From an uncultured Holophaga sp. (GTDB lineage Bacteria; Acidobacteriota; Holophagae; Holophagales; Holophagaceae), in contig NZ_OY781925.1 in NCBI RefSeq assembly GCF_963677305.1, forward strand, positions 2,519,501 to 2,583,500: a stretch of DNA of 64,000 nt. The letters are read 5' to 3'. This document shows, piece after piece, positions 1-9,845 of this stretch (position 1 is its first letter; each line of letters begins with the position of its first letter). The translations under genes were made by a program, and so were the position numbers. A model generated the notes under the pieces. That model saw only the letters and a program-made list of their open reading frames with translations. It did not search any database and was not told the DNA's origin.

Positions 1-628
1 CCGCCCGCACCAGGAGCTGCCCCTGGGCCTTGAAGACCGCCAAACCGTTCTTCAGCTGGTGGGCGACCCCCGCCGTCATCTCCCCGAGCTCGGCGAAGCG
101 GTCCCTGAGCTGGAGCCTGCGCTCCTCCTGCTCGGCCGCGGTGATGTCCTCGAACTGGATCAGGGCCCCCACCTTGTCGGACATGTGGATGCGGCGGAGA
201 CTCCAGCGCCGCCCTCCGCCATCGCAACGCCAGGCCGCCCCGGGATCGCGCCCGAGCCCGTCCAGGATCCAGGGGAAGGGTTCCAGGACGAAGGCCGCCT
301 CCAGACCCACCACCCCGGGCCGGACCCCGAGCAGTTCCCTTCCCGCACGGTTGAGCCCCGCCACCTCCTGACGCTGATCCACCCAGAGCAGCCCGAAGGG
401 GAGCGCATCCAGCACCCGCTCATGGACCGTCCGGAGCTCCCCCAGGCTGGCCGCCAGGGCCCCCCGCTCCTGGAGGCTCTGGGAGACGGCGCCGAGGAGC
501 AGCACCTCCGGATCCTCTCGACGCCGCAGCCTCCACCACCTCAGCGCGAACATGGCCACGCCGAAGAAGATGAAGGCCAGGGGCAGGGCGGCCAGGAGCC
601 AGGGATGCCATTGGGATGCGCGGTCCAT
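1..628 (-). CDS. Sensor histidine kinase, N-terminal part (runs off left edge)
   Basis: About 209 residues are visible, starting at the ATG read from 628. One hydrophobic segment at residues 9-28 is followed by an Arg-rich stop-transfer stretch. A PAS-like middle region follows (LPFGLLWVDQ, then GALIQFEDIT near residue 165). An H-box-like motif, GEMTAGVAHQLKNGLAV, lies near the window edge, with the putative phospho-acceptor His in AHQLKN. The ATPase domain must lie outside the window. It is read divergently from the DinB-like gene with about 40 bases between starts. The signal it senses cannot be told; a partner response regulator would be expected to the left. Plus-strand open frames over this region are shadows. 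Confidence 0.75.
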   Translation of the reverse strand, partial: MDRASQWHPWLLAALPLAFIFFGVAMFALRWWRLRRREDPEVLLLGAVSQSLQERGALAASLGELRTVHERVLDALPFGLLWVDQRQEVAGLNRAGRELLGVRPGVVGLEAAFVLEPFPWILDGLGRDPGAAWRCDGGGRRWSLRRIHMSDKVGALIQFEDITAAEQEERRLQLRDRFAELGEMTAGVAHQLKNGLAVFKAQGQLLVRA

Positions 629-670
629 GCAGGTCAGCGTATGCTCGGTCCCATGGGAAAGGAAGGCCGC

Positions 671-1177
671 ATGAAACCCATCACCCTGCCCACCGAGGGC
701 ACATTCGCCCCCCACCACGCGCCCTATCTGGCCCGGATCCCCGAGAACCGCTGGCAGGAGTTTCTCGAGTCCCAGCCCTCCACCCTGGCCGGGCTGCTCC
801 GGGGCAAGAAGGGCGAGCACCGCTATGCTCCCGGCAAGTGGAGCCTCAAGGAGCTGGTCTCCCACATCAACGACACCGAGCGCATCCACAGCACCCGCCT
901 GCTCTGCATCGCCCGGGGGGACACCCAGTCCCTGCCGGGCTTTGACCAGGATGGCTACGCGAACCTGGCCGGCTGCGGACAGCGCAGCCTCGAAGATCTG
1001 GTCCGGGAGTTCGGGATCATCCGGCAGGCCACCCTGGCGCTCCTGGAGGGGCTGCCGCCGGAGGCCCTGGACCGGATTGGCACCGCCAATGGTGTCTCCA
1101 TCGGGGTGAGGGCCCTGGCCTACCTCATACCGGGCCACGCCGAGCACCACTTCGCCGTGATCAGGGACCGCTACTGA
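671..1177 (+). CDS. DinB/YfiT-like putative metal-dependent enzyme
   Basis: 168 residues, the usual length of DinB superfamily four-helix-bundle proteins. The conserved lead WSLKELVSHINDTE supplies the first metal-binding His, and PGHAEHHFAVI near the C-terminus supplies the other two. Family members bind a divalent metal and include bacillithiol or mycothiol transferases and many uncharacterised proteins, so the substrate is unknown. The ATG at 671 was chosen because GGAAGG sits at a good distance upstream and because the family N-terminus matches there. The longer open frame extending left overlaps the kinase on the other strand. A strong hairpin follows the stop, so it is probably monocistronic. 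Confidence 0.8.
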   Translation: MKPITLPTEGTFAPHHAPYLARIPENRWQEFLESQPSTLAGLLRGKKGEHRYAPGKWSLKELVSHINDTERIHSTRLLCIARGDTQSLPGFDQDGYANLAGCGQRSLEDLVREFGIIRQATLALLEGLPPEALDRIGTANGVSIGVRALAYLIPGHAEHHFAVIRDRY

Positions 1178-1230
1178 AAGGGCCCGGCAGAGACCCCGCA
1201 CATCGCGAGTCCAGCCGGGCACCCAGAGGA

Positions 1231-1254
1231 GGGCGGACCCAGTAGGGTCCGCCC
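1231..1254. terminator. Perfect 10-bp hairpin after the DinB-like gene
   Basis: GGGCGGACCC, loop AGTA, GGGTCCGCCC. It lies 54 bases after the DinB stop and between convergent genes, with no clear T-tract, so it could be a factor-assisted or bidirectional terminator. Confidence 0.55.
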
Positions 1255-1388
1255 TGTGGTCGCGCAAGCCGGGGGTTCCGGAATCCTCCAGCCGCGGATG
1301 GGGCACGTGGATAGATGGCCCCAGTTCGCCGGGTAAAAGGTGTCTTTTTTTCTACCCAAGGCCAAGATTAGTCGGCATCCGGCCGCCA

Positions 1389-3122
1389 TCAAGGGGCCAA
1401 TTCTGCCCCACCCAGGGACTTCAGCAATCCCAGGCAGGCATGGGGCATTTCCTCCAGGTCAGCGGCGAAGCGCTGGAAGGTGCGCCGGGCAGCCTCCAGG
1501 AAGGCGGGACGCTCCGATTGGCGGTCCAATGCCATCAAGGCCTCCACCGCCAGGGCGTTCCCCGAGGGAATGGCATGGTCCAGGACCGGCTGCTGGCGCA
1601 AGATGAGGTCCAGGGCCTCCGAGGCGTAAAAGCCCCCCTCGGGCGCCTGGAAGCGAGCCAGGAGAATCTCCCCCAGCTCCAGGGCCCAGTCGAGCCAGCG
1701 CTTTCCACCCCCGACGCGATGCAGTTCGAGAAGGGCTAGGATGAGGGTCGCGTAGTCCTCGAGAAAGGCCGGGATGTGGGCCTGCCCCTTGCGCCAAGTG
1801 CGCAGCAGAGTCCCGGAGGACCACAGTTCCCGCTGCATGAAGTCTGCGCAGGCCTCGGCGGCCAGCAGCAGGTCCCTCCGCCCCAGCACATCAGCCCCCT
1901 TGGCCAGGGCCAAGAGGGCCAGGGCGTTCCAGGATGCGAGGACCTTGTCGTCCCGGAAGGGACGGGGACGGGCATCCCGGCGCACCCGGAGCCTTGCCCT
2001 GAGGGCGGCCAGCTCCCCCGGGTCAAAGTCCCCCCCCTCCAGGCGATGGAGGATGTTGCGCCCCTGCTCGAAGTTGCCCTCGCGGGTGACGCCGTAAGCC
2101 AAGCAGAAGACATCGGCCTTCCGCCCCAGGGCCTCCTGGATCTCGGCTGCCGTGAAGGTGTAGAAAAGACCCTCCTCCCCCTCGGAGTCCGCATCCTCGG
2201 CGCTGCAGAAGCCCCCCTCCGGCAGCCGCATCACCTCCAGGAGGTAGTCCAGGATCTCCGCCCCCACGACGGCGTAGCGGGGCTCTCCGCTCACCCGGTG
2301 GGCCTCGAGGTAGAGCCAGGCCAGCTGGGCGTTATCGCAAAGCATCTTCTCGAAGTGGGGGACCTTCCACTGGGCATCCACGCTGTACCGGGCGAAGCCG
2401 CCCCCCAGGTGATCCCGGATGCCCCCTGCGGCCATGGCATCCAGGGTCCGGCAGGCCATGTCCAGGTCCCGCTCTCCACCCCGGGCCAGGATCAACTGCA
2501 GGGCCGGGATGGGGGGGAACTTGGGTGCGCCACCGAAACCGGCCCAGCGGGTGTCAAAGCGCTGGCGCAGGTTGCGCAGGGCGGTCTCCACCAGACCGGT
2601 GGCAGGGACCCCCGGGCTCCCCCGCCTCCCACGCATGGCCGCCAGCAGCTCATGGCCCTGGCCTTCGACCTGGCTCCGCTTCTCCAGCCAAACCCTGCCC
2701 ACCGCATCCAGCACATCCACGAAGCCCGGCATCCCCCCCCGGGCGTCCCGGGGAAAGTAGGTCCCACCGTAGAAGGGCTCCAGATCAGGGGTGAGCCAGA
2801 CGCTCATGGGCCAGCCCCCCCGTCCCGTCATGAGCTGGACGGCCTCCATGTAGAGCTCGTCCAGGTCCGGCCGCTCCTCCCGGTCGACCTTGACCGGCAC
2901 GAAGTCCCGGTTCAGGAGCTCCGCCACTTCGATGTCCTCGAAGGACTCCCGCTCCATGACATGGCACCAGTGGCAGGAGCTGTAGCCCAGGGAGAGGAAG
3001 ATGGGCCGATCCAGCTCCCGGGCCTTGGCCAGGGCCTCCGGCCCCCAGGGGTACCAGTCGACCGGGTTCCGGGCGTGCTGGAGCAGGTAGGGGCTGGTGG
3101 ATTCGGCAAGACGATTGGGCAT
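1389..3122 (-). CDS. DUF255 thioredoxin-domain protein (YyaL/spermatogenesis-associated 20 family)
   Basis: 577 residues. The N-terminus has the DUF255 signature ([18 protein letters not shown]) and a thioredoxin-like active site, SSCHWCHVM, at about residue 50, followed by [16 protein letters not shown]. The rest is an (alpha/alpha)6-barrel like N-acylglucosamine epimerases and glycoside hydrolases. The function of the family is not established; a redox or carbohydrate-related role has been proposed. The ATG at 3122 was chosen because the family starts at this point and GGGAGCCC precedes it. It lies 43 bases downstream of the MFS transporter stop, so the two are probably co-transcribed. Confidence 0.85.
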   Translation of the reverse strand: MPNRLAESTSPYLLQHARNPVDWYPWGPEALAKARELDRPIFLSLGYSSCHWCHVMERESFEDIEVAELLNRDFVPVKVDREERPDLDELYMEAVQLMTGRGGWPMSVWLTPDLEPFYGGTYFPRDARGGMPGFVDVLDAVGRVWLEKRSQVEGQGHELLAAMRGRRGSPGVPATGLVETALRNLRQRFDTRWAGFGGAPKFPPIPALQLILARGGERDLDMACRTLDAMAAGGIRDHLGGGFARYSVDAQWKVPHFEKMLCDNAQLAWLYLEAHRVSGEPRYAVVGAEILDYLLEVMRLPEGGFCSAEDADSEGEEGLFYTFTAAEIQEALGRKADVFCLAYGVTREGNFEQGRNILHRLEGGDFDPGELAALRARLRVRRDARPRPFRDDKVLASWNALALLALAKGADVLGRRDLLLAAEACADFMQRELWSSGTLLRTWRKGQAHIPAFLEDYATLILALLELHRVGGGKRWLDWALELGEILLARFQAPEGGFYASEALDLILRQQPVLDHAIPSGNALAVEALMALDRQSERPAFLEAARRTFQRFAADLEEMPHACLGLLKSLGGAELAP

Positions 3123-3165
3123 GATGGGCTCCCGGGGATATGGGATTCCCCGGGAGCCTCCATCG

Positions 3166-4539
3166 TTATTCCCGGGTGCTGGGCAGCTCCAGCCCGTAGC
3201 CCATCCGGCGGTCATCGGCCTTGAGCAGCCAGCCGAAGACCACGGCCAGCACGCCGCAGGCCATGAAGATCAGCATCGGCAGGGTGTAGTTGTAGGCCGG
3301 GCTGCTGGCCCCCTCCACCACCCGCTTTCCCACGATGCAGTAGCGGTCCAGGACCCAGCCGATGAGGTAGGGGATGCCCCAGAGGGCCACCAGGTTCTGG
3401 AGCCAGAAGATGAGGGCGTAGGCCGTGCCCAGCTGGCGATGGGGGATGAAGCGGGGGACCGAGGGCCACATGGCCGAGGGCACCAGGGCGAAACCGAAGC
3501 CCAGAACGATGGTGGCGATGAGCGCCACCCCCCATGAATCCAGGCCCGGGATCGAGAAGACCCCATGGACCACCACCAGCAGCACCGAGCCCAGGATCAT
3601 GAGGGTGGCCCCCTTGCCCTTCTGGTCGTAGTAGCGGCCGAAGATGATGGTCAGGGGGATGGCGGCAAAGGGGAGGATGCCCGGGATGGCCCCGGCCCAG
3701 CTCTCCTTCACATGGAACTTCTGCACCATGAGGTCCGGGGCGTATTTCAGGAAGGGGAAGACTGCCGAATAGAAGAGGGCGCAGAGGATGGCCAGGTACC
3801 AGAAGCTGCGGATGCGGATGATCTGACCGATGTCCGAGAAGCGGAAGGGCTCCTCGGGCTCCTCATCCAGGTCCGCCTCGGAGGCGTCCAGCTTCCTGTC
3901 CATGGCGCAATAGGCCAGGTAGGCCACAAAGCCCACGACCAGGAGGGCGAAGCCGACGAAGATGGGGGCACCCACCGAGTCCTTGAAGGCCCGGGCAATG
4001 GGGTCACTGAGTCCCAGGGCGATGGCAGTGCCGACGCGGGCCACGCCCACCTGGATGCCCATGGCCAAAGCGATCTCATAGCCCTTGAACCAGCGGGCGA
4101 TGATCTTGGTGGCGGTCACGCCACAGATCTCCAGACCAAGGCCGAAGAGTGAGAACCCGAAGGCCGCCGTGAAGACCTGGGCATTGAAACCCAGGAAAGT
4201 GCCGCCGAAAAGGCCCGTGGTCTGGATGGCGTACCATTTGAGGCCGCAGCCTGCCACCATGAGCAGCCCCGCCAGGATCCCGGCCAGGCGCGCTCCCAGC
4301 TTGTCCAGGAGGATGCCCCCCAGGAGCAGCCCGCCGATGATGTTCAGCCAGGCGTACCCCCCGGTAAAGAAGCCGTACTGGGAGCTGGTCCAGTGGAGCT
4401 TCTGCTCCATGAGGGGCTTCAGGGGCGAGGCCACATCGGCCACGTAGTACCCGCAGAGCATGGTGAAGGAGACGATGACGAGGGCCGTCCAGCGGGCGGC
4501 TGCCGAGGCTCTGAGGGATTTCTTTACGGTTTCCACCAT
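3166..4539 (-). CDS. MFS transporter, anion:cation symporter/OFA-like
   Basis: 457 residues with about twelve hydrophobic segments, beginning [20 protein letters not shown] central loop rich in Asp and Glu ([14 protein letters not shown]) separates the two six-helix halves, and [22 protein letters not shown] corresponds to the MFS loop 2-3 signature. It therefore sits in the inner membrane and moves a small solute. The substrate cannot be read from the sequence; oxalate/formate-type or hexuronate-type carriers look similar. The ATG at 4539 puts the first helix shortly after a basic start; the longer frame upstream is unlikely. It is divergent from the thioesterase gene across 112 bases. Confidence 0.75.
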   Translation of the reverse strand: MVETVKKSLRASAAARWTALVIVSFTMLCGYYVADVASPLKPLMEQKLHWTSSQYGFFTGGYAWLNIIGGLLLGGILLDKLGARLAGILAGLLMVAGCGLKWYAIQTTGLFGGTFLGFNAQVFTAAFGFSLFGLGLEICGVTATKIIARWFKGYEIALAMGIQVGVARVGTAIALGLSDPIARAFKDSVGAPIFVGFALLVVGFVAYLAYCAMDRKLDASEADLDEEPEEPFRFSDIGQIIRIRSFWYLAILCALFYSAVFPFLKYAPDLMVQKFHVKESWAGAIPGILPFAAIPLTIIFGRYYDQKGKGATLMILGSVLLVVVHGVFSIPGLDSWGVALIATIVLGFGFALVPSAMWPSVPRFIPHRQLGTAYALIFWLQNLVALWGIPYLIGWVLDRYCIVGKRVVEGASSPAYNYTLPMLIFMACGVLAVVFGWLLKADDRRMGYGLELPSTRE

Positions 4540-4594
4540 GGTTTTTCTCGAGGGGAACGGATACTTGGGGAACGCCCGGCACCGGGCGGGCAAC

Positions 4595-4625
4595 TACCTA
4601 GTAGCTGCGCAGACTGATACCTAGT
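4595..4625. promoter_or_regulatory. Direct repeat TACCTAGT in the divergent promoter region
   Basis: TACCTAGT occurs at 4595-4602 and again at 4618-4625, 23 bases apart, between the divergent MFS and thioesterase genes. ACCTAGTA also occurs near 13076, upstream of the FAD/Fe-S oxidoreductase. The spacing would suit a regulator binding on one face of the helix or overlapping -10-like elements. Confidence 0.25.
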
Positions 4626-4651
4626 GTAGTGACATATCCTTAGGAGTTTCC

Positions 4652-5131
4652 ATGACCGGCAAGGCCAAGACAGTATCCCAGACCAGCATCGTCCTGGCGC
4701 AGAACATGCTCCCCCCCGATGCCAACGCAGCGGGCAACGTCCATGGCGGCACCATCATGAAGCTCATCGACAACGCCGCCTGGACCGTGGCCTGCCGCCA
4801 CACGGGCATGAACTGCGTCACCGCCTCCCTGGACCGCCTGGACTTCCATTCGCCGGTCTACATCGGGAACCTGCTCTTCCTGCGGGCCAGCCTGAACCGG
4901 GCAGGCAGCACTTCCATGGAGGTCGGGGTGCGGGTGGAAGCCGAGGATGTCCGTACCGGCGAAGTCCGCCACACCGCCAGCGCCTACCTCACCTTCGTGG
5001 CCCTGGACGAGAACAAGAAGGTGATGCCCGTTCCCCAGCTGGTTCTGGAGAACGATGAGGACTGCCGCCGCAACACCGCTGCCAGCCTCCGCTATGAGGC
5101 CCGGAAGGCTGCTCGACAGAAGAATCAGTAA
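4652..5131 (+). CDS. Acyl-CoA thioesterase, hotdog fold (YciA/BACH type)
   Basis: 159 residues. The hotdog helix carries NVHGGTIMKLIDNAAW at about residues 28-43, the region that binds CoA and contains the catalytic Asp, and HSPVYIGNLLFLRASLNRAGSTSMEV follows, as in acyl-CoA hydrolases. It should hydrolyse acyl-CoA to free acid and CoA in the cytoplasm; chain length preference is unknown. AGGAG lies six bases upstream of the ATG at 4652. It converges with the tannase-like gene, whose stop is only seven bases away. Confidence 0.85.
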   Translation: MTGKAKTVSQTSIVLAQNMLPPDANAAGNVHGGTIMKLIDNAAWTVACRHTGMNCVTASLDRLDFHSPVYIGNLLFLRASLNRAGSTSMEVGVRVEAEDVRTGEVRHTASAYLTFVALDENKKVMPVPQLVLENDEDCRRNTAASLRYEARKAARQKNQ

Positions 5132-5138
5132 GCCCTCC

Positions 5139-6491
5139 TCAGACACAGACCTCCCGGATCCACTGGAAGAGCTCCGGGAGGTCGTAGCATGCTTCATGCC
5201 CCCGTCCCCAGGGCAAGGCGAAGTCCACCTGAGCGCCCAGGTTCTGGAGGCGGAGCGCCAAGTAACTGGCCACGGCGATGAAGAGGTGCCGGTCCTCCAG
5301 GCCATGGCGCATTCGCCAGTGGGGGGCGCAACAGCCTCCCTTCCGTCCAAGAAAGGCCATGGGATTCATCATGGCAACGGTTTCCGGGTTCACGGTTGTA
5401 CCAGGCCGCAGCCCCTGGTCTGCGCCGTAGGCGGTGAAGTGCCGGGCACTCTCGCGGCTGGATCCGAAGAGACCGTTGGCCTGCCCTTCCAGACAGAGCC
5501 CATCGTAGACAGGGGCTGGCTTGCCACGGCCCAGGGCCAGGAGCAGGCCCCGGAAGTCCACGGCCCGGACCCGTCCGTGGGCAATGCGGAGCCAGGGGAC
5601 CCCGCCGAGCGCCAGCCCATCATCGAGGGCAGCCTGGGCTGAGGCGACCACTAGGTCCGAGAGGTGATCCAGGAAGGGGCCCTGCCCCTCCGGATCCAGG
5701 GTCAGTCGCTGCCCTCTCGGCCCCACCAGCCCCAGGCTGTTGAGGTAGTCGGGGAAAGAAGCCCGGAGCGCCATGCTGTGGCGGTACCGCTCCTCCTCCG
5801 ACACGCCATCCGCTTGGGTTTTAACCGGGGGCACCCCACAGAAGAGCCACTCATAGGCGGCATCCGCATGCTCAAGATCGGTGATCGGACAGTAGGCCGA
5901 GACCGCAAAGACCGCATCAGAGCCTGGCAGCGCCCCCATCTTCCGCAAGTGGGATTCATAGACAGGGTGATCCCCACTGGCCCCAGCCAGGGCTGCCAAG
6001 GCACCGCCCGCACTCATGCCATGACAAATGACGCGCTCAGGACAGCCCGGCAGGAGACCTGCCCAGCCCCGAAGGCAGCGGATGGCTGCCTTGAGGTCGA
6101 CAATGGCCGCCGGGGCCTTGCCGAGGAACTCCCCCTGGCCGTCCTGCAGTTCCCGCCCCCGCAGACCGGGGGCTGCCACCACGCACCCTTCAGTCAAAGC
6201 AGCCAGGATCAAGCCACCCTGGGGACCTTCCACCGTGGAAGCCAACCCCGAACGATAGCCTCCTACCGAGTTCAGCACGAAAAAAGGTGCCTGGTCTGCA
6301 GAGAAGGGACCCACCTTGCGGCCCTCCAGGTAAGCCTCGGGAATGTAAAGATTGAGCACCTGGATGCCTTCAGCCATAGGATTCCGCACATACGGGATCC
6401 GCTCCACGGCCCGGAATCGCACCGCGGAACCCTCCGCCTGAGCCTGACGCACGGGAAGGGCCATGAGGTCATGCATCCACAGATCAATCAA
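5139..6491 (-). CDS. Alpha/beta hydrolase resembling subtype B tannase/feruloyl esterase
   Basis: 450 residues, with no obvious signal peptide. The nucleophile elbow is CHGMSAGGALAALAGASG (Ser in G-M-S-A-G, about residue 173). The C-terminal RHGLEDRHLF and GRGHEACYDL contribute the candidate acidic residue and catalytic His. The order resembles bacterial subtype B tannases and related esterases that cleave gallate or other aromatic esters, but the substrate is inference. It is transcribed alone and converges on the thioesterase. Confidence 0.65.
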   Translation of the reverse strand: MIDLWMHDLMALPVRQAQAEGSAVRFRAVERIPYVRNPMAEGIQVLNLYIPEAYLEGRKVGPFSADQAPFFVLNSVGGYRSGLASTVEGPQGGLILAALTEGCVVAAPGLRGRELQDGQGEFLGKAPAAIVDLKAAIRCLRGWAGLLPGCPERVICHGMSAGGALAALAGASGDHPVYESHLRKMGALPGSDAVFAVSAYCPITDLEHADAAYEWLFCGVPPVKTQADGVSEEERYRHSMALRASFPDYLNSLGLVGPRGQRLTLDPEGQGPFLDHLSDLVVASAQAALDDGLALGGVPWLRIAHGRVRAVDFRGLLLALGRGKPAPVYDGLCLEGQANGLFGSSRESARHFTAYGADQGLRPGTTVNPETVAMMNPMAFLGRKGGCCAPHWRMRHGLEDRHLFIAVASYLALRLQNLGAQVDFALPWGRGHEACYDLPELFQWIREVCV

Positions 6492-6564
6492 GGGTTATCT
6501 ATCCTCAAGCCCCCTGGGACTAGGGTGAAAGAAGATCCCGGCCTTGGGGGAGCGCCTCAGGAGC

Positions 6565-8607
6565 TCAGAACAGGTTGAGGCGGAGCTCTACCCCGCAGCT
6601 GACACCCGGGTCGGTGGCGGCGGCCGTGGAGCTGTCCATCTTGGTGGCGTAGTGCTTGTCCGTCAGATTGCGCCCATAGAGCGTGACCTTGGCCTCATGC
6701 TCCCGAAGCAGGAAGGCGTAATTCAGGTTCGCATCGATGCGGGTGTAGTCCCCCAGCGGATAGGGGGTGACACCGGTCAGGACGTAGCTCTGATACATCG
6801 GCCCGACGTAGTGGGCGCTCAGGTTCGCCCCGAAGGCCCCTTCCTGGTAGCGCAGATTGGCATTGCCGGAGTGCCGGGCAATGCTGTTGTTGGCGCTTGC
6901 GCTGTCCGTCCCCACGATGCTCCAGGAGAGCTGGTAGGAGAGGGGCTGGAACAGCTGTCCCGTGGCACCCAGATCCAGGCCGTGGGTCCGCACATTGCCC
7001 TCGGTCACGTAGTCGTACTCCTCCAGGGTGGTGGTGTCGATGTAGTACTTCCCGGTCACGCTCTTCTGGTTCTTGGTGTCGTAGTAGTAGACGGCGACCG
7101 TGGGATTGAAGAAACGGTGGACCTTGGCCACCGCGCCCACCTCGTAGCGGTTGCGCTCCTCGGTGTGCAGGGTCGCCCCCGTGGAGGAGACCTGGTACTT
7201 GCTGGGATCATTCTCCGTGTGCCCGAAGCGGGTGGTGAGGGTGAGCCTGGGGCTGGCCTGCCAGGCGGCCCCCAGGGAGTATGCCGGCGCAACCTTGGCT
7301 CTGGTCTCGCTGGCCGTGGAGCCCGACTCCAACCCGGTGTCAAAGCTCTTCTGGTCGATCCGGACCCCGCCGTCCACCGACAGTCTGCCGCCCAGGAAGC
7401 GATGCTCGTTCTCGACGAAATAGCCGTTCATCGTCTCCTCATCCCGGTAGTAGGACCCCCCGCTCACATTGTTGGGTGCGAGATAGGTGAAGCGCTGGAA
7501 GCCGGTCTTGAAGGTATTGGCCTCCGTGGCGATGACATGCCGCAGGCTGAAGGTGGTGCTGTAGGTGTTCTGGTCCGAGAGGGTCCCGTTGAAGTTCATG
7601 TGGCAGGTGAAGCCGCTGTACCCGACGCTCACACTGGTGCTCTGGGTGGCACTCCAGCGCTTGGTGACATTGAGGCCGGCCATGCTGAGGTCCAGCCTGG
7701 GGAAGTTGACGCCGCCGCCGCCCACGCTCATGCTCCCGACCTTGCTGTAGTCATAGCTGCCGTATGAGCCCGTGGGGTAGACCGTCGTGACGTTCCGGCC
7801 CTCCTGCATGCCGTGCTGGAAGGCATACATGAAGTCGGCCTCGAAGCTCTGGCCGGTATAGCCCCCTTTGAAGTAGACCGTGGCATTGCGCTGCTTCATG
7901 TTCCAGCCAGGCTTGCCGGGATCGTCCTTGAAGCTTCCCGAAATCCGGTAGTCGAAGCCCCCCTTCCGGTCCCCCAGGCTCAGTCCGTACTTCTGGGCGT
8001 TGTAACTGCCATAGCCTGCACTGACACTGCCCTCCCGGCCAGAGGCCCGACGGGTCTTGATGAGGATGAAGCCCTGGTTGGAGGAACCCGTGGAACCGCC
8101 CCCGTAGCCGCTGCCCATGGCTGAGAAGTTGGTGAGGGGACCCAGGGTGAGGGCCGTGGCATCCCGGACCACCGTGATGGATTCGATGGACTCCACCGGC
8201 AGGGTGGAGAGCACCCGGTCCAGCTGGGTCAGGTAGACCCCGTCGACGATCACCCCCATGGCCGACTGGGTGCCCTGGAAGTAGTACCACTCCTGGTGCT
8301 TGTGCCCCATCTCCTCAACCTGGAAGCCGGGGATCTGCTCCAGCACATCCCAGGTGGACTGGGGGTGCAGGGCTTCGATGTCCTCCCGGGTGAAGACCTG
8401 AGTCTGGACCTGGCTGCTCTCGGTCACCGCATAGGGACTGGCGGGATCCTCCTTGGTGCGCTTGGCCTTCACACTGACCGACTCGAGCTGGATGGGAGAA
8501 GCGGGGTCCTCACCCTGGGACTGGATTTCCGCAGCGGAGGAGGCAGCCATGCAGGCTCCTCCCGCAACCAGCAGTAACGTCATGGACTTCAAACAACGGG
8601 ACAACAC
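6565..8607 (-). CDS. TonB-dependent outer-membrane receptor
   Basis: 680 residues. The signal peptide is SMTLLLVAGGACMAASSAA. A plug domain follows with VIVDGVYL and IESITVVRDATALTLG, then a glycine- and aromatic-rich 22-strand barrel ending in a C-terminal aromatic strand (CGVELRLNLF). It imports a siderophore, cobalamin, sugar or other ligand across the outer membrane using TonB. No cobalamin riboswitch or Fur box was recognised upstream, so the ligand is unknown. The start is GTG at 8607, with AAGGG eight bases upstream; the in-frame ATG at 8583 lacks a ribosome site. It lies downstream of the duplicated-domain secreted protein, but a hairpin with a T-tract separates them. Confidence 0.88.
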   Translation of the reverse strand: MLSRCLKSMTLLLVAGGACMAASSAAEIQSQGEDPASPIQLESVSVKAKRTKEDPASPYAVTESSQVQTQVFTREDIEALHPQSTWDVLEQIPGFQVEEMGHKHQEWYYFQGTQSAMGVIVDGVYLTQLDRVLSTLPVESIESITVVRDATALTLGPLTNFSAMGSGYGGGSTGSSNQGFILIKTRRASGREGSVSAGYGSYNAQKYGLSLGDRKGGFDYRISGSFKDDPGKPGWNMKQRNATVYFKGGYTGQSFEADFMYAFQHGMQEGRNVTTVYPTGSYGSYDYSKVGSMSVGGGGVNFPRLDLSMAGLNVTKRWSATQSTSVSVGYSGFTCHMNFNGTLSDQNTYSTTFSLRHVIATEANTFKTGFQRFTYLAPNNVSGGSYYRDEETMNGYFVENEHRFLGGRLSVDGGVRIDQKSFDTGLESGSTASETRAKVAPAYSLGAAWQASPRLTLTTRFGHTENDPSKYQVSSTGATLHTEERNRYEVGAVAKVHRFFNPTVAVYYYDTKNQKSVTGKYYIDTTTLEEYDYVTEGNVRTHGLDLGATGQLFQPLSYQLSWSIVGTDSASANNSIARHSGNANLRYQEGAFGANLSAHYVGPMYQSYVLTGVTPYPLGDYTRIDANLNYAFLLREHEAKVTLYGRNLTDKHYATKMDSSTAAATDPGVSCGVELRLNLF

Positions 8608-8657
8608 AGGACACCCTTGCAGGAAAGCGGGCTCAAGCCCGTCGATGAATAAAACAA

Positions 8658-8687
8658 GGGGAAGGCCGGTGCCTCCGCACCTTCCCC
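8658..8687 (-). terminator. Intrinsic terminator between the secreted protein and the TonB receptor
   Basis: On the minus strand GGGGAA and GGTGC pair with TTCCCC and GCACC around a short loop, and TTGTTTTATT follows. It terminates or attenuates transcripts of the 8709-9443 gene. Confidence 0.55.
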
Positions 8688-8708
8688 GGGCTACAGGTGA
8701 TTCAGCGC

Positions 8709-9443
8709 TCAGGAGTGAGCGGGTCCGCCTTCGGAGGGCTTGCCGTTCCCCAGGTGCCTGCCCTCCTTGTCCAGGAGGGTGAGGGTCCGCTCACCGCAGG
8801 CGATCTCCCGGACCCTGAAGCGGCCGGGCTCCACAGGTGCGCAGGTGGCAGCCACCCGGTCCCCGACCTTGAAGCTGATGTGGTGCTCGGCCAGGACAGA
8901 CTCCGGCGCCAGGAAGAGGGTCACGGTCTGCCCCTCGGCCTCGACACTCAGGGTAACGACCTTCCCGGGCCCCGCCGCCTGGACCTGGACGGCGGTCACC
9001 TGGCCACGAAGGCTCCGCTCATGGGCCAGATCATAGGGCTTGGGGCGATCCACCGGCTCCCCCTGGGCATCAAGGAGCGTGAGGGTCACTCCGCCGCGCT
9101 CGATCCAGCGGGCCTTGAGGGCCCCCCCTGCCGGAGCGTAGAGGAGCTTCACCTGGTCACCCAGCGCATAGCTGATCTGCTTCTTCTTCAGGGCGAACTC
9201 CGGGGCGATCATCACCTCCACAGCCTTGTCACCGGCCTGGACGGTCAGGAACAGGGCCTTGCCGGGCCCCATGGGCTTGAGGGCCATCCCGACCACAGCC
9301 CCCTCCAGGCGCTGCTCGCGGGCCAGATCGTATTTGGGCCTGGGCGCGGTGGGCTTGGGCCCTTCGGGGCGGCCCGCCTGGGGGACCTGGGCGGCCACAG
9401 GAAGGACGAAAGCCAAGGCTAAGATGTTTTTTTTCAGATTCAT
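8709..9443 (-). CDS. Secreted protein with two tandem copies of a ~95-residue domain
   Basis: 244 residues. A signal peptide (MNLKKNILALAFVLPVAAQ) leads into two homologous modules. Each starts YDLAREQRL or YDLAHERSL and ends in TLTLLDAQG or TLTLLDKEG; matching blocks are GPGKALFLTVQAG / GPGKVVTLSVEAE and ISYALGDQV / ISFKVGDRV. Short strands and glycine turns suggest a beta-barrel (OB-like) fold. No family was recognised. The ATG at 9443 has GGGAG upstream and gives a proper signal peptide; the longer frame does not. It could be a periplasmic partner of the TonB receptor downstream, but that is position-based inference. Confidence 0.7.
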   Translation of the reverse strand: MNLKKNILALAFVLPVAAQVPQAGRPEGPKPTAPRPKYDLAREQRLEGAVVGMALKPMGPGKALFLTVQAGDKAVEVMIAPEFALKKKQISYALGDQVKLLYAPAGGALKARWIERGGVTLTLLDAQGEPVDRPKPYDLAHERSLRGQVTAVQVQAAGPGKVVTLSVEAEGQTVTLFLAPESVLAEHHISFKVGDRVAATCAPVEPGRFRVREIACGERTLTLLDKEGRHLGNGKPSEGGPAHS

Positions 9444-9646
9444 AACTTCACTCCCATTCGCTTCAGCGAAGCACTGGGAACCGATCGTAATATACAAAAA
9501 GAAATAACGTTCCCCCCAACGGCGAACAGCCTGAAACAGGCGCTGAATGCCTTTCACAGCTGTACCGTTTACCAATTAACAACATATCGCTACATTTTTG
9601 AGTGAAATATATTATTAATACATATTTCAATGCTATTAAATCTTTT
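9444..9646. other. AT-rich gene-free stretch upstream of the secreted protein
   Basis: About 200 bases with marked A+T richness (around 9560-9645) in an otherwise GC-rich region. No convincing gene on either strand. It probably holds the promoter of the minus-strand gene at 9443, and may reflect an old insertion since an interspersed repeat begins immediately after. Confidence 0.5.
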
Positions 9647-9845
9647 CTGGTTATCGGCCTGACTCCGCTTCGGCAGAGTGGACTGGTATGGGAGCTGGGG
9701 CCACGGATGTACACAGATTCCTACGGATGAAAGCCCTGGATCCGCCCGGTGTAGGGTGTCTGGGCCGCCCCTTCCCCTCTGAACCAGCCCCAGGCAACCC
9801 TGGTGGGTCGCTGACTATCCGTGTTCACATCTGTGTTATCCGTGG
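9647..9845. repeat. Interspersed repeat, copy A
   Basis: The block from CTGGTTATCGGCCTGACTCC to the GGGCCGCCCC near 9771 is about 95% identical by eye to the reverse complement of 50779-50901. The right part (CAGGCAACCCTGGTGGGTCG and the ATCCGTG...CCGTGG tail) matches copy B near 44020-44080. It contains no gene. See copies B and C. Confidence 0.75.

Noticed and set aside
1776..3224. A 482-codon plus-strand frame opposite the DUF255 gene
   Set aside because: Antisense shadow caused by high GC; the minus strand has a full family match.
8608..8708. A cobalamin riboswitch before the TonB receptor
   Set aside because: The interval is only about 100 bases and holds a terminator hairpin; no B12-box was seen.
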